Assembly: GCF_021043365.1 (NCBI RefSeq)
Contig: NZ_JAJNDU010000003.1
Location: 186,001-250,000 of the forward strand
Length of the DNA: 64,000 bases
Source: Sphingomonas sp. IC-11
GTDB lineage: Bacteria > Pseudomonadota > Alphaproteobacteria > Sphingomonadales > Sphingomonadaceae
Direction: 5' to 3'
The notes under the pieces were generated by a model. It was not told where the DNA came from. It searched no databases and saw only the letters and a program-made list of their open reading frames with translations. Positions 26,146 to 35,865 of the stretch are shown here, in pieces. Within the stretch, counting starts at the first letter, position 1, and each line of letters begins with the position of its first letter. Position numbers and translations under genes: made by a program.

Positions 26146-26720
26146 TCCGGCGCCTCGAAGCGGATGCGCCTGCTGCGTATAACCGACGCCGGGTTGCCGC
26201 CATAAACTGTCCAGGGCGCCAGATCCCGCATCGCACAGCCACGCGCGCCCAGAACCGCGCCGGCACCGACCGTCACGCCTGGTCCGACGAAAGCCTCCGC
26301 AGCGACCCAAGCGCGAGCCCCAATCGTGATGGGTCGGGCATGAAGCTGGAATGCGATGTCTTCGATGTCGTGGGTGCCAGCGCACAGATGGGCCCGTTGC
26401 GAAATCACGGCATAAGCGCCGATCGTGATGCGAGCCATGGAATAGACGATCGCCCCCGGACCGATCGCGGCATGATCATCAAGCACGAGGTTGGCTGGCG
26501 ACCAGATCCGGGCGCTGCCATATACATTTGCCGTTGTCGCAACACGCGCGCCGAACAGGCGCAGCAGCAGCCGGCGCCACGCCCGCAGCTGTGGCGGGCT
26601 CCAGCGCCCGAGAAGCAACCACGTCGCGCCCCAGGCAAGACGGTATAGGCGGTTTCCCAGCGAAAAACTGGCTCCCCCTTCCCACGCGCGCGTGGTTCGC
26701 CCGTCAAGCGGCTGCAACAT
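26142..26720 (-). CDS. WcaF-type hexapeptide-repeat acetyltransferase
   Basis: A left-handed beta-helix acyltransferase of about 192 residues. It probably O-acetylates a sugar of the exported polysaccharide. The WcaF-like N-terminus (FSLGNRLYRLAW) is followed by hexapeptide repeats (ANVYGSARIWSPANLVLDDH, AAIGPGAIVYSMARITIGAY) and a catalytic-type His in CAGTHDIED, then GPGVTVGAGAVLGARGC and YGGNPASVIR. The ATG at 26720 is the only in-frame ATG near the family start and has no good SD. First gene of the run. Confidence 0.87.
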   Translation of the reverse strand: MLQPLDGRTTRAWEGGASFSLGNRLYRLAWGATWLLLGRWSPPQLRAWRRLLLRLFGARVATTANVYGSARIWSPANLVLDDHAAIGPGAIVYSMARITIGAYAVISQRAHLCAGTHDIEDIAFQLHARPITIGARAWVAAEAFVGPGVTVGAGAVLGARGCAMRDLAPWTVYGGNPASVIRSRRIRFEAPE

Positions 26721-26858
26721 CGCACATTGGCATTGCTTATTCCCCCAGTTCGCAAGGTTAAGCGATCCGGTGGATACCCGCAACGCAGTGTATCGACGCT
26801 TCGGCATTGTGCCGGTACGTCATTGTGGGGGAAACAGGGGGGAGGCGCACGTTCGCCG

Positions 26859-28322
26859 ATGAGATCGCTTGGCTGGCCTTATTCCATTATCCTCATGCTT
26901 CTGGCTGTTGCGCAGCTGTTGCTGGGCGCCAGCTTCTGGATTCTCGCGGTTCTCCTGATGATTTCCGCCGCCGCGCTCGTCCCGCTTACCCGATCGAGCT
27001 GGCGCATATCCGACGGCCTCTATGCGATCATGACCGTTTACTTCGGCTCGGGCGCACTTGTCGTGAAAACATTGGCTGGCCAGCCTGTTCACACCAACCT
27101 GCATGTGCCGGATTCTTCCGCCGGATATCTCCTCCTCGGTTTCTGTTCGATCAGCATCGGCTACGGGGTCAGCCACGCCGTTCGCAGGCCAGCGCGCATA
27201 GCGGAGCAGTTGCGAGCGGTGACCAGCCATTCGCCCAATCTCGTCCGTTTCGCCGTACCGATCTTCCTGGCGGGGGCATTGTTCTTGTTCCTGCAGACCC
27301 AGTTCCGGCCGATTGCGGCGGACGGAGGGTTCGAGCCGGGTGGCTTCGGCGGGTTTGGCACCTTTTACCCGCTGCTTCTGCTCGGTGCCGCGATGCAGGC
27401 GGCGCTTGTCGTGCTGCAGCCCCGTCAATACCGGCACCGTGCTGTGCTCGCGGGGATGGCCGTCGTCGTTCTGGCCCTTACGTTCGCCGACAATACGAAG
27501 CGGACCTTGTTCGACTTCCTGTTGATCATCGGCCTCGTCTTCATCGTGCATGGTGCGCGGCCCCGCTGGCGCTGGGTCCTTCCGATGATGGGGAGTGCAA
27601 TTCTGCTACTCGCGCTGGTCATGCCGGCGATCCAGATCGTGCGCACCATGGCCGACGTGCGCAGTACCGGGAGAATCACCGCCACCTGGCAGGTCATCCG
27701 CAACGCCGGCTTCGACCCGCTGCGCCTGGCCGCAGAGGCCGATCGGATCGCCCTGGGGCATCAATTGAGCTGGCGCGAAAGCTATATCTTCCCACTGGCG
27801 TGGAATACCGAGCGGTTCACCATGATTCAGCCGGTCGACCTTGTCGCGCGCGGGCTCGAGGAACATGGAACGATGGGCGCCGCGGACTTGTGGCGTGACC
27901 CGCTGGAAACCCTGCTGCCGGGATTCCTTCTGGACAAGTCTCTAGCCAATGCGCCTGATCGCATCGCCTGGCACTATGGCTTTCGCGCGAGCGGCTCCAT
28001 CGCGCGTCCGGTGGTGGGCCTGATCGCGAGCAGCCTTGCAGCGTTCGGCCTTTTGGGCGTGCTGCTGCTGCCGATGCTCGTCACGGCCCTGACCTTTGTG
28101 GTGCTGGATCTTTTGGGCGGGCGGCTCACCGGGAATGTGTGGGGCGCATTCCTGCTCTCTGCGACCACGTTCCTTGCGGAGAAGGAGGTCAGCACCACGC
28201 TGTCCTTCTTCTGCCGGAGCTTCCCTTTCCTGCTGCTGATCGCGGCATCGTTGCTGTTGATGGGCCGTGTGCGGCGCGTTCGTCCGATGCGGGTGATCCC
28301 CATCAACGGCATGCCGCTCTAG
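26859..28322 (+). CDS. Polytopic membrane protein, Wzy-like polysaccharide polymerase candidate
   Basis: A 487-residue inner-membrane protein with ten or more hydrophobic helices and a large central loop (about residues 270-370, containing RNAGFDPLRLAAEADRIALG and PLAWNTERFTMIQPVDLVAR). This architecture fits O-antigen/EPS polymerases, and the position between acetyltransferase, GTs and a flippase agrees. Family-level identity is weak, as is usual for Wzy. The ATG at 26859 has a GGGGGGAGG about 13 bases upstream, a long spacing. Its stop overlaps the convergent GT4 gene by 4 bp. Confidence 0.7.
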   Translation: MRSLGWPYSIILMLLAVAQLLLGASFWILAVLLMISAAALVPLTRSSWRISDGLYAIMTVYFGSGALVVKTLAGQPVHTNLHVPDSSAGYLLLGFCSISIGYGVSHAVRRPARIAEQLRAVTSHSPNLVRFAVPIFLAGALFLFLQTQFRPIAADGGFEPGGFGGFGTFYPLLLLGAAMQAALVVLQPRQYRHRAVLAGMAVVVLALTFADNTKRTLFDFLLIIGLVFIVHGARPRWRWVLPMMGSAILLLALVMPAIQIVRTMADVRSTGRITATWQVIRNAGFDPLRLAAEADRIALGHQLSWRESYIFPLAWNTERFTMIQPVDLVARGLEEHGTMGAADLWRDPLETLLPGFLLDKSLANAPDRIAWHYGFRASGSIARPVVGLIASSLAAFGLLGVLLLPMLVTALTFVVLDLLGGRLTGNVWGAFLLSATTFLAEKEVSTTLSFFCRSFPFLLLIAASLLLMGRVRRVRPMRVIPINGMPL

Positions 28323-29332
28323 AGCAATGCCTCCAGGTTCTTCGTAAAGGCAGCGCCGGAATATCGCTGCTCCACCTTCCGGCGGCCGGTCGCGCCCATC
28401 TGCTGAGCCAGCGAGGGATCGTGCAGCAGCCGCTCCAGCGCCCGCGTGAGGGCGGGCACGTCCACCGGGTCCACGGTGATGCCATCAATACCGTCGTTGA
28501 TGACTTCCCCTGCCCCGCCGAAGCATGATCCCACCACCGGCAGGCCGCGTGCCCAAGCCTCAAGGTAGACGATCCCGAACCCCTCCTTTGACGAAGGCAA
28601 GGCGAAGACGTCCGCCCGTGCATAAGCTTCCGCCAATTCGGCTTCATCGACGCTGCCGGGCAAGTTCACCCGCCCACTCACGCCGAGCGCTGTGGCTAGA
28701 ACTTGCAACTCCCGCCGTAACGGGCCGTCACCGATCACCACAAGACGGGCGTCGGGCAGGGCCGGCAGCGCGCGAACGAGCTTGTCGACATGCTTCTCGC
28801 GTTCCCCCGCGCTCAGGCGTGCGACCGCCAGGATCGTATTGCCCGACCCACGCGCCGATTGGCCCGGAAGATCGACGGCGTTGGGGAAGAGAACGAACTT
28901 GCCTTCATCCAATGCGAAGGCAGCGGCCATTTTGCCCATCGAAAAGCGGCTGACGATCGCCACCTCGTCCACCGCGTTGCGCAGCAGCGTGCGCTCCCCG
29001 CGGCGCACCGGCCGATACGCCGGGTCGCCCCAAACCTCGATGCCATGGGCAAAGAGGATCAATCGCGTTCGAGGGCGCAGCAGCCGGATCAGCGCCGCGA
29101 GAGGGAGCAGGTTGATATGCCCGATCAGCACCGTGTCGGCGCGCCAAAGCGCCCGAAACAGGGTTGAGGTGAATGTCCACCGTTTGTCATCTGCACGCAT
29201 GGCAACCGCGGTTCGTCTTCCCAGAGAGTTCAAGGACGCGATCACCCGCCGGTTGAACCGCTGGATCCCGCCATGTCCGCGTGCCGAAAGCCCGATAAAC
29301 AGGACGACAGAGCTGGGCGGCTCACCGCGCAC
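28319..29332 (-). CDS. Glycosyltransferase family 4 protein
   Basis: A 337-residue GT-B enzyme. Visible are VLFIGLSARGHGGIQRFNRR at the N-terminus, ILAVARLSAGEREKHVDKLV in the donor domain and SSKEGFGIVYLEAWARGLPV as the EX7E-type motif. It overlaps the flippase gene by 11 bp upstream and the polymerase gene tail-to-tail by 4 bp. It should add one sugar of the repeating unit. Confidence 0.9.
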   Translation of the reverse strand: MRGEPPSSVVLFIGLSARGHGGIQRFNRRVIASLNSLGRRTAVAMRADDKRWTFTSTLFRALWRADTVLIGHINLLPLAALIRLLRPRTRLILFAHGIEVWGDPAYRPVRRGERTLLRNAVDEVAIVSRFSMGKMAAAFALDEGKFVLFPNAVDLPGQSARGSGNTILAVARLSAGEREKHVDKLVRALPALPDARLVVIGDGPLRRELQVLATALGVSGRVNLPGSVDEAELAEAYARADVFALPSSKEGFGIVYLEAWARGLPVVGSCFGGAGEVINDGIDGITVDPVDVPALTRALERLLHDPSLAQQMGATGRRKVEQRYSGAAFTKNLEALL

Positions 29333-30671
29333 GATAGTTTCCAGCCAACAGCGTGACGGGGATCATCGCGGCATGCGCGAGCAGCAATGCCGCTGCGGTA
29401 CCATTCAGCCCGAACCTTTCGGTGAGCGGGCCAGCAAGTGCGACGGTCGCGGCGGCAACGATCAGGAAAATCACCGTGGCGGTGCCGTGGCGATTCACCG
29501 CCGCAATGGGCGTGAACAGACTGGACCATATCATCTCTGCGGCCACGCTGCCGACCAGTAACAGGAGAAACGGGTAAGCGGCCGCCACTGCGCCATGGGT
29601 CAGCAAAGGCAGCACCACCGGTGCCGCGACCAGAACCGTCACCGCGTAAACGAGAATGATACACAAGGTGACGCCCGCCTGAACGCGCAGGAGCCGCCCT
29701 GCGCGCTGGTGGTCACCGCTACCGGCCAGCGCGGCATATTCGGCGGTGACGCTGTTATTGATCATGTTGATCGCGGCCATGCCCATCCGCGTGATCGTGC
29801 GGCTGGTCGCGAAGGTCACGGTTCCCACCGCCCCCAATGCGCCGCCCACAACCAGCACTGGCGCCTGGATCAAAAGCGCCTGACCGAGCGGCAACAACAT
29901 ATAGGCGATGGCGGGGCGCCACAGCCCCTCCAGGGTTTCCCGATCAGCAGCGCGGACCCCGAGGCGAAGCCAGCCCGACAGACGCCGCAGCCAGCGGTAG
30001 GCGCCGAGGAGCGCAAGCAGCCGCGCCCCCACCATAGCCGCAGCCGCGGCGACCAGGCCACCGCCCGCAACAGCGGCGATTGCGACGGCCACGCCCTCCA
30101 ACAATCTGGCGCTCGCTGCCCAGATTGCTTCGCTCGCAGGCCGGTTTTCGGACCTGATGCCGGCGCATACCAGCAGAAAGAACTGGTACAGAAGGACGTT
30201 CACGACCAGCAGCAGCACCGTCGCCCGCGCGGTCGTCGGCGTAACAGCGTCAGCGCCGAGGACATCCGGCACATCGACCGCGATGATGATCAGCGCGCTG
30301 AGCCCCAGCAGCAATGGCGCTGCGACACACAGGAGCGCGAAGATGCTGTGGAACACCCGGGTGGCGGCGTCCGGCTGCCCCGCGGACACCGCCATGACCA
30401 TTGCGTTCTTGGCAACATAGGTGAACCCGAAGTCACTAAACGTCAGGTAGAATGGCACCGCCGACAGCAGCAGCCATGCGCCATATGTTCCAGGCCCCCA
30501 CGCGTGGAGAAGCAGCGGAACCAGCGCAATCTGAACGACGACGGTGACGATCTGGCCATAAGCCTGCGCCGAAACCGTTCGCCCGAGGCGCAATGTCGTG
30601 GCCCGGTCGAGTGACCGGCCCATCAGCTCTCGCCCGGTCGCCACACCGCTTGCTCCCCCAATGTCCCCCAT
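29322..30671 (-). CDS. Oligosaccharide flippase family protein (Wzx-like)
   Basis: A 449-residue polytopic protein with about 12-14 helices, of the MOP/polysaccharide transporter type (LGRTVSAQAYGQIVTVVVQI, WGPGTYGAWLLLSAVPFYLT, DFGFTYVAKNAMV). It would flip lipid-linked repeat units to the periplasm for the Wzy-like polymerase. The start is uncertain: ATG 30671 lacks an SD, GTG 30641 has GGGGGAG eight bases upstream, and ATG 30623 is also possible. The conserved part begins after all three. Confidence 0.85.
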   Translation of the reverse strand: MGDIGGASGVATGRELMGRSLDRATTLRLGRTVSAQAYGQIVTVVVQIALVPLLLHAWGPGTYGAWLLLSAVPFYLTFSDFGFTYVAKNAMVMAVSAGQPDAATRVFHSIFALLCVAAPLLLGLSALIIIAVDVPDVLGADAVTPTTARATVLLLVVNVLLYQFFLLVCAGIRSENRPASEAIWAASARLLEGVAVAIAAVAGGGLVAAAAAMVGARLLALLGAYRWLRRLSGWLRLGVRAADRETLEGLWRPAIAYMLLPLGQALLIQAPVLVVGGALGAVGTVTFATSRTITRMGMAAINMINNSVTAEYAALAGSGDHQRAGRLLRVQAGVTLCIILVYAVTVLVAAPVVLPLLTHGAVAAAYPFLLLLVGSVAAEMIWSSLFTPIAAVNRHGTATVIFLIVAAATVALAGPLTERFGLNGTAAALLLAHAAMIPVTLLAGNYRAR

Positions 30672-30807
30672 CGCTAGCTGCGGCGTTTGCGTCGGCGGGG
30701 CAAGCAGCTTTGTTGCAAGAGAGTCCGGCGACGACGGCGTGTCGGCGTCGGCTCAGGTGCCGGGGGAGCTATATCCTGCGTCCCGCCCCCGATCTCTTCG
30801 GCCCGGA

Positions 30808-31773
30808 TCAGTCCAGGCGCTTCAGCCAATCCACCAGCAAGTTGTTCACTTCCTCCGGGCGTTCTTGCTGCGTCCAATGGCCGCAACCGTCCAGCAGATG
30901 GCCTTCTACCAGCGGAACGTGGGGACGCATTACGCCGATCGGATCGGCGATGGCCCCGAACCCGGTGGTAGCGGGGTCCTTCGTTCCACCGATGAACAAG
31001 GCGGGCTGCTCGATGCGCCGATCGCGAAAGGACTGCAGCCAGGTAAAATCACGCTCGTGATTGCGATAGCGGCTGATCGGCCCGAAGAAACCGGACGCTT
31101 CGAACTCAGCGACATAATAATCGAGGTCTTCCCCCGTCAGCCATGCGGGGAATGGGTCGGGATCGACCATGTCTTGCAGCAGAGAAGCGCCCGCGGGCTT
31201 GGTCGGCCAAGTGCCCGGGGGCGCGTCGCCTGAAATCGCGTAATAGAATTTTCGCAGGAAGTCCCGGACGTCGTGCTCGGCCTCCGCTTCTGCCGGCCCG
31301 ACTTCCTGAAACCATTCCTGGTAGAAGAAGCGCCCCTTGTTCGTGAAGGCCTGGCGAAACACTTCGGTGAAGGGACGGGAGGGAACGCCGGTATAGGGCA
31401 CCGACAACGCTGCTACGGCACGAAATTGATCAGGCCGGGTCAGTGCGGAATTCCAGACCTGCGGCGCGCCCCAATCGTGGCCGACGAGAATGGCCGGGGC
31501 GTCTGGTTGAAGCGTCTGGGCCACTGCGGTGATATCAGCAACGAGCTGCTCCATCGCATAATCCTCGACGCGATCCGGCTTGTCCGAGCCGCCATAACCG
31601 CGCACGTCAATTGCCGCGGCCGTAAAGCCGGCACCGGCAACCGGGGCAAGCTGATGCCGCCAAGAAAACCAGCTTTCCGGGAAGCCATGCACCATCAGGA
31701 CGAGCGGACCGTCACCTTCCACCGCCGTGCGGATGCGGACAGGGCCGGTATCGATCATCCGAAACTCGGGCAT
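30808..31773 (-). CDS. Alpha/beta-hydrolase, epoxide hydrolase-like
   Basis: A 321-residue cytoplasmic enzyme. Epoxide-hydrolase features are HGFPESWFSW (oxyanion-hole HGFP at 29-32), the nucleophile Asp100 in VGHDWGAPQVW and the catalytic His299 in DGCGHWTQQERP. RYRNHERDF in the cap holds a likely substrate-positioning Tyr. It probably opens epoxides to diols; the substrate is unknown, and a haloalkane dehalogenase is less likely. The ATG at 31773 has GGAGGAGAG upstream; an earlier reading is not used. Confidence 0.88.
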   Translation of the reverse strand: MPEFRMIDTGPVRIRTAVEGDGPLVLMVHGFPESWFSWRHQLAPVAGAGFTAAAIDVRGYGGSDKPDRVEDYAMEQLVADITAVAQTLQPDAPAILVGHDWGAPQVWNSALTRPDQFRAVAALSVPYTGVPSRPFTEVFRQAFTNKGRFFYQEWFQEVGPAEAEAEHDVRDFLRKFYYAISGDAPPGTWPTKPAGASLLQDMVDPDPFPAWLTGEDLDYYVAEFEASGFFGPISRYRNHERDFTWLQSFRDRRIEQPALFIGGTKDPATTGFGAIADPIGVMRPHVPLVEGHLLDGCGHWTQQERPEEVNNLLVDWLKRLD

Positions 31774-31852
31774 GTCTTCTCTCCTCCTACATTTTGTTGC
31801 TGCACTCGCGCGGAGCATGACGGCTCCCCAGCCGGCCGGCTAGGGCATCCTC

Positions 31853-32536
31853 ATGTACCGGCTGCTTTCCGTTTGTCTCCTGTCCTGCACGACAATCGTT
31901 GCCCCTGCCGCTGCGCAGACGAGTCATGACGAGGCGCTGTGGGTGAATGGAACGGTGATGGGCCGCGTCCAGGGGCCGGTCGTGTTCTTCGCGGAAGTTC
32001 AACCTCGTGTCGGCGACGGTGTGTCGCGGCTGTCGCAATTGCTTCTTCGTCCCGCCGTCGGCGTCGAGCTTTCCAAGCACGTCACGGTTTATCAGGGATA
32101 CGCCCATGTCATCGATCCGGTGGAGAATGGGCCGGATCGGCGTGAAAACCGCCTGTTCCAGCAAGTGACGTGGAACGTCGGCAAGATCGGGCGACTAGAG
32201 GTTCAATCCCGCACCCGGCTGGAGGAGCGCTGGCGTTCCGATGGTAATGGCATGGCACTGCGCGCGCGCCAGATGATGCGTTTCGAGTATCCCTTGGCGC
32301 CCGACGCCAGGCGCGTGGCGGCGCTCGCGTCGGTCGAGGGCTTCGTCGGGCTGAAGTCCGCCGATTGGGGCGGCGTGAACGGTTTTGACCAGGTCCGCAC
32401 GTTCATCGGCGTAGAGGTCCCGCTGGCAGGGGCGTCGACGGTCGAGGCAGGATATCTCAACCAGACGCGCGATGCACCGGGCCGGCGCGTCGACATGGTT
32501 CACGCCGCCTCGCTGAGCCTCTTCATTCGTCTGTAA
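31853..32536 (+). CDS. DUF2490 outer-membrane-type protein
   Basis: A 227-residue protein with a signal peptide (MYRLLSVCLLSCTTIVAPAA) and alternating amphipathic beta-strands, starting HDEALWVNGTVMGRVQGPVV and ending in an aromatic strand (VHAASLSLFIRL). It is of DUF2490 type, a predicted small outer membrane beta-barrel of unknown role. It is divergent from the epoxide hydrolase and convergent with ctaD. Confidence 0.85.
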   Translation: MYRLLSVCLLSCTTIVAPAAAQTSHDEALWVNGTVMGRVQGPVVFFAEVQPRVGDGVSRLSQLLLRPAVGVELSKHVTVYQGYAHVIDPVENGPDRRENRLFQQVTWNVGKIGRLEVQSRTRLEERWRSDGNGMALRARQMMRFEYPLAPDARRVAALASVEGFVGLKSADWGGVNGFDQVRTFIGVEVPLAGASTVEAGYLNQTRDAPGRRVDMVHAASLSLFIRL

Positions 32537-32765
32537 CCGAGGCCTCCCGCGAAAGCGCGTCCACGCCGCCTTGCGGCCATCGACCGCCAACCGAAAGGAA
32601 GCGCCAGTCGGCTGACGCTGCCTGCGCCGCGGTGAGCGCCGCGCGTTTGTGCTGACCAGGGCCGTTACAGTCCGAGCACCTCATTCCCGATTGCAGCGGC
32701 CTTGTTCGCGTGCCCGAGCCAGACAACGTCGGAGCCACAGCCGGGATGGCGCGATCACAAACGCA
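32537..32765. other. Intergenic region between DUF2490 and the ctaD terminator
   Basis: About 230 bases with no convincing gene or RNA on either strand. Translations here are short and lack family character. It lies between the convergent ends of the DUF2490 gene and the oxidase operon. Confidence 0.5.
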
Positions 32766-32805
32766 CATAAAGAAAGCGCCCCGGGAGTTACCTCCGCGGG
32801 GCGCT
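32766..32805 (-). terminator. Rho-independent terminator of ctaC-ctaD
   Basis: On the minus strand a 9-bp GC stem (AGCGCCCCG, with its complement ending CGGGGCGCT) is followed by a TTTCTTTA tract. It sits about 20 bases after the ctaD stop. The oxidase operon therefore ends after two genes. Confidence 0.85.
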
Positions 32806-32826
32806 GACCTTTGCCTTGTCAGGCGA

Positions 32827-34509
32827 TCAATGGTGCTTGTCGTCCTCGATCACCGGCAGCGTTTCGAACTGGTGATACGGCGGCGGCGACGTCAGCGTCC
32901 ACTCGAGCGTGGTGGCACCCTCGCCCCACGGATTGTCGGGCGCCTTCTTGCCCGCGGCGAGCGACCAAACGAGGTTGATGAAGAAGATCACCATACCCAG
33001 CGCCATGATCTCATAGCCGTGGGTCGCGATCTGGTTCCAATAGGCATAGGCGTCCGGATAGTCCGGGTAGCGCCGCGGCATGCCCTGGAGGCCCAGGAAG
33101 TGCATCGGGAAGAACAGGATGTTCACGCCGGTGAAGAACACCCAGAAGTGCAGCTGGCCGAGGAACTCGTTGTACATCTTCCCCGACATCTTCGGGAACC
33201 AGTAATAGAAGCCGGCGAACAGCGCGAACACGGCCCCCAGCGACAGCACGTAGTGGAAGTGCGCCACCACGTAATAGGTGTCGTGCATGTAATCGTCGAC
33301 GCCCCCGTTGGCGAGCACCACACCCGTCACGCCACCCACGGTGAACATGAAGATGAAGCCGATCGCCCAGGTCATCGGCGTTTTGAAGGTGAGCGAGCCA
33401 CCCCACATCGTCGCGATCCACGAGAAGATCTTGATGCCCGTCGGCACCGCGATGACCATGGTTGCGGCGGTGAAGTACATCTTGGTGTTCACCGACAAGC
33501 CGGTGGCGAACATGTGGTGCGCCCACACGACGAAGCCGACCACGCCGATCGCCACCATGGCATAGGCCATGCCGAGGTAGCCGAAGATCGGCTTGCGGCT
33601 GAAGGTGGAGATGATGTGGCTGATGATGCCGAAGCCCGGCAGAATCATGATGTACACTTCGGGGTGACCGAAGAACCAGAACAGGTGCTGGTACAGCACC
33701 GGATCACCACCGCCGGCCGGATCGAAGAAGGTCGTGCCGAAGTTACGATCGGTCAGCAGCATGGTGATCGCCGCAGCAAGAACCGGCAGCGACAGAAGCA
33801 GCAGGAACGCGGTGACGAGCACCGACCAGGCAAACAGCGGCATCTTGTGCAGCGTCATGCCCGGTGCGCGCATGTTGAAGATGGTGGTGATGAAGTTGAT
33901 CGCGCCAAGGATCGACGACGCACCTGAAAGGTGAAGCGACAGGATCGCCATATCGACCGATGGACCCGGCTCACCATAAGTGGAGAGCGGCGCATAGACC
34001 GTCCATCCGGTACCCGCACCCGATCCAAAGAACGGTGAGCCGAGCAGCAGCAGGAACGACGGCACCAACAGCCAGAAGCTGATGTTGTTCATGCGCGGGA
34101 AGGCCATGTCCGGCGCGCCGATCATCAGCGGCACGAACCAGTTGCCGAACCCGCCGATCATCGCCGGCATCACCATGAAGAACACCATGATGAGACCGTG
34201 AGCGGTGATCATCACGTTCCACAGGTGAAGCGATTCATCGAACGTGCCCGGGCCGTGCAGCATGGCGAGCCATGTCGGCAGATACTGAATGCCGGGGTCA
34301 CGCAGCTCGACACGCATCAGGCCCGAGATCGCGCCGCCGATGATGCCGGCGAAAATCGCGAAGATCAGGTAGAGGGTGCCGATGTCCTTGTGGTTCGTGG
34401 ACATGAACCAGCGCTGGAAGAACGCGGGCTTGTGATCCGCGTCATGATGGTGGTGCGCGTGGTCGTCGTGCGCCTGGAAGGCGGACGGGTGAAGTGCGGT
34501 ATCGGTCAT
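32827..34509 (-). CDS. ctaD: Cytochrome c oxidase subunit I (aa3 type)
   Basis: A 560-residue heme-copper oxidase core in the inner membrane. Heme and CuB ligands are visible: His104 (ITAHG), His282 with the cross-linked Tyr286 (HPEVY), His331-His332 and His417/His419 (AHFHY). The proton-pathway region near 97-145 ([31 protein letters not shown]) is intact. The cytoplasmic N-terminus is unusually His-rich: eight histidines in residues 7-26. It starts two bases after the ctaC stop. No ctaB, ctaG or coxC follows. Confidence 0.97.
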   Translation of the reverse strand: MTDTALHPSAFQAHDDHAHHHHDADHKPAFFQRWFMSTNHKDIGTLYLIFAIFAGIIGGAISGLMRVELRDPGIQYLPTWLAMLHGPGTFDESLHLWNVMITAHGLIMVFFMVMPAMIGGFGNWFVPLMIGAPDMAFPRMNNISFWLLVPSFLLLLGSPFFGSGAGTGWTVYAPLSTYGEPGPSVDMAILSLHLSGASSILGAINFITTIFNMRAPGMTLHKMPLFAWSVLVTAFLLLLSLPVLAAAITMLLTDRNFGTTFFDPAGGGDPVLYQHLFWFFGHPEVYIMILPGFGIISHIISTFSRKPIFGYLGMAYAMVAIGVVGFVVWAHHMFATGLSVNTKMYFTAATMVIAVPTGIKIFSWIATMWGGSLTFKTPMTWAIGFIFMFTVGGVTGVVLANGGVDDYMHDTYYVVAHFHYVLSLGAVFALFAGFYYWFPKMSGKMYNEFLGQLHFWVFFTGVNILFFPMHFLGLQGMPRRYPDYPDAYAYWNQIATHGYEIMALGMVIFFINLVWSLAAGKKAPDNPWGEGATTLEWTLTSPPPYHQFETLPVIEDDKHH

Positions 34510-34511
34510 GA

Positions 34512-35672
34512 TCAGCGTCCCGAGTCGCCGGTGCCGCCCGGATTACCGGTGGCGCCCTGCGGGGAGGTGGCGGGTTCGACGGTCGCGTTTTCGGTCGGAC
34601 CGGTCAGGTTGTCCGCAGCTGCTGCATCAGCGGCAGCACCTGCGGAGTTATCGGCACCAGGCTGCGGGATCGCGGCTGCCGACGATTGAGCCGTGCCAGG
34701 CATGGAGCCGCCCTTTGAACGGATCCAAGCCGCAAACTGTGCGGGCGAAACCGCCTCAACGGCGATCGGCATGTACGCATGGCGCGCACCGCACAGTTCC
34801 GAGCACTGGCCATAATAGATGCCCGGCTTCTCGATGGTGAAGCTGGTCTCGTTCAAACGGCCGGGGACCGCGTCGAGCTTGATCCAGAAAGCGGGGATCG
34901 CCCAGCTGTGGATCACGTCATTGGCGGTGGTGATGAGACGGATCGGCACGCCGACCGGCAGCACGACGCGATTGTCCGTGGCGAGCAGGCGGGGGCCATC
35001 TGCGTCGGTCCGGAAGCGCTCACCAGCGGCAACCTCGTTCTGCTCCTTCAACATGTTGGCCGTGATTTCGAGGCCGCCATGATCCGGATACTGATAGCTC
35101 CAGTACCACTGGTTGCCGATCGCCTTCAGCGTGACGGCGTTGGCCGGTGCAGGCTTGAACTGCGCGGAAAGCAGGCCAATCGACGGCACGGCGATGGCGA
35201 CCAGGATCAGCACCGGCGCGAGCGTCCAAACGACCTCGATGGCCGTGTTGTGGCTCGTCTTCGACGGGATCGGGTTAGCGGCCTGACGATAGCGGATCAC
35301 CACCCATACCAGCAGCGCCAGTACGAGGAGACAGATCACCACGATCAGCGGCAACAGGATGTTGTTGTGGAACCCCATCGCCCGCTGGCCATTCTTGGTG
35401 ACCTGCGGCTGGATCGACATGAGTCGATCAGTGGGCTGACCAATGACGGGATTTGCCGTCAGCGGTGCGCCGTTAGCCTGCGCCGATCCCGGTGCAGCGG
35501 GAGCCGAGTCCGGCGCCTGTTCCCCGACATTGACCGAATTGCCGATCGCTGCTGCTTCGGCAGGAGCGCTTGCAACATCGCCCCCCGTCGCCGCTGGCTG
35601 GGCTGCGGCGGGCGCGAGCCCGGCCAGCGCGAGCCCAGCGGCCAGCATCCATCCCTTGAACGCGCTTCTCAT
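34512..35672 (-). CDS. ctaC: Cytochrome c oxidase subunit II
   Basis: A 386-residue periplasmic CuA subunit. The signal peptide (1-24, ending PAAAQ) is followed by an Ala/Pro-rich segment to about residue 75. Two helices (about 105-128 and 147-167) and the cupredoxin domain come next, with CuA ligands His255, Cys290, Cys294, His298 and Met301 ([12 protein letters not shown]). A low-complexity Ala/Asn/Gly/Pro tail covers 320-386. The start chosen gives a regular signal peptide; a longer reading upstream lacks support. The SCO1-like protein at 2.9 kb is a likely assembly factor. Confidence 0.96.
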   Translation of the reverse strand: MRSAFKGWMLAAGLALAGLAPAAAQPAATGGDVASAPAEAAAIGNSVNVGEQAPDSAPAAPGSAQANGAPLTANPVIGQPTDRLMSIQPQVTKNGQRAMGFHNNILLPLIVVICLLVLALLVWVVIRYRQAANPIPSKTSHNTAIEVVWTLAPVLILVAIAVPSIGLLSAQFKPAPANAVTLKAIGNQWYWSYQYPDHGGLEITANMLKEQNEVAAGERFRTDADGPRLLATDNRVVLPVGVPIRLITTANDVIHSWAIPAFWIKLDAVPGRLNETSFTIEKPGIYYGQCSELCGARHAYMPIAVEAVSPAQFAAWIRSKGGSMPGTAQSSAAAIPQPGADNSAGAAADAAAADNLTGPTENATVEPATSPQGATGNPGGTGDSGR

Positions 35673-35865
35673 CCGTGCGGTAACCTTGCCTCTCCAGTGC
35701 GGAGCCCGCACACCCCCTGCGCAGACCCTTTGGACACTGCCGCCTATACGGAGGGGTTTCGCGCGCCTCAAGCACGCATGTTGCTTTATTTACGCCAGTC
35801 ACTGACCCTCCGTTGCATGGTCGCGGCGTCGTTCGTATTTCGGGAGGCGGACGAAAGGGCGATTA

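Noticed and set aside
32710..33927. 405-residue open frame opposite ctaD
   Set aside because: Very His/Arg/Glu-rich antisense of conserved helices in ctaD; no domain.
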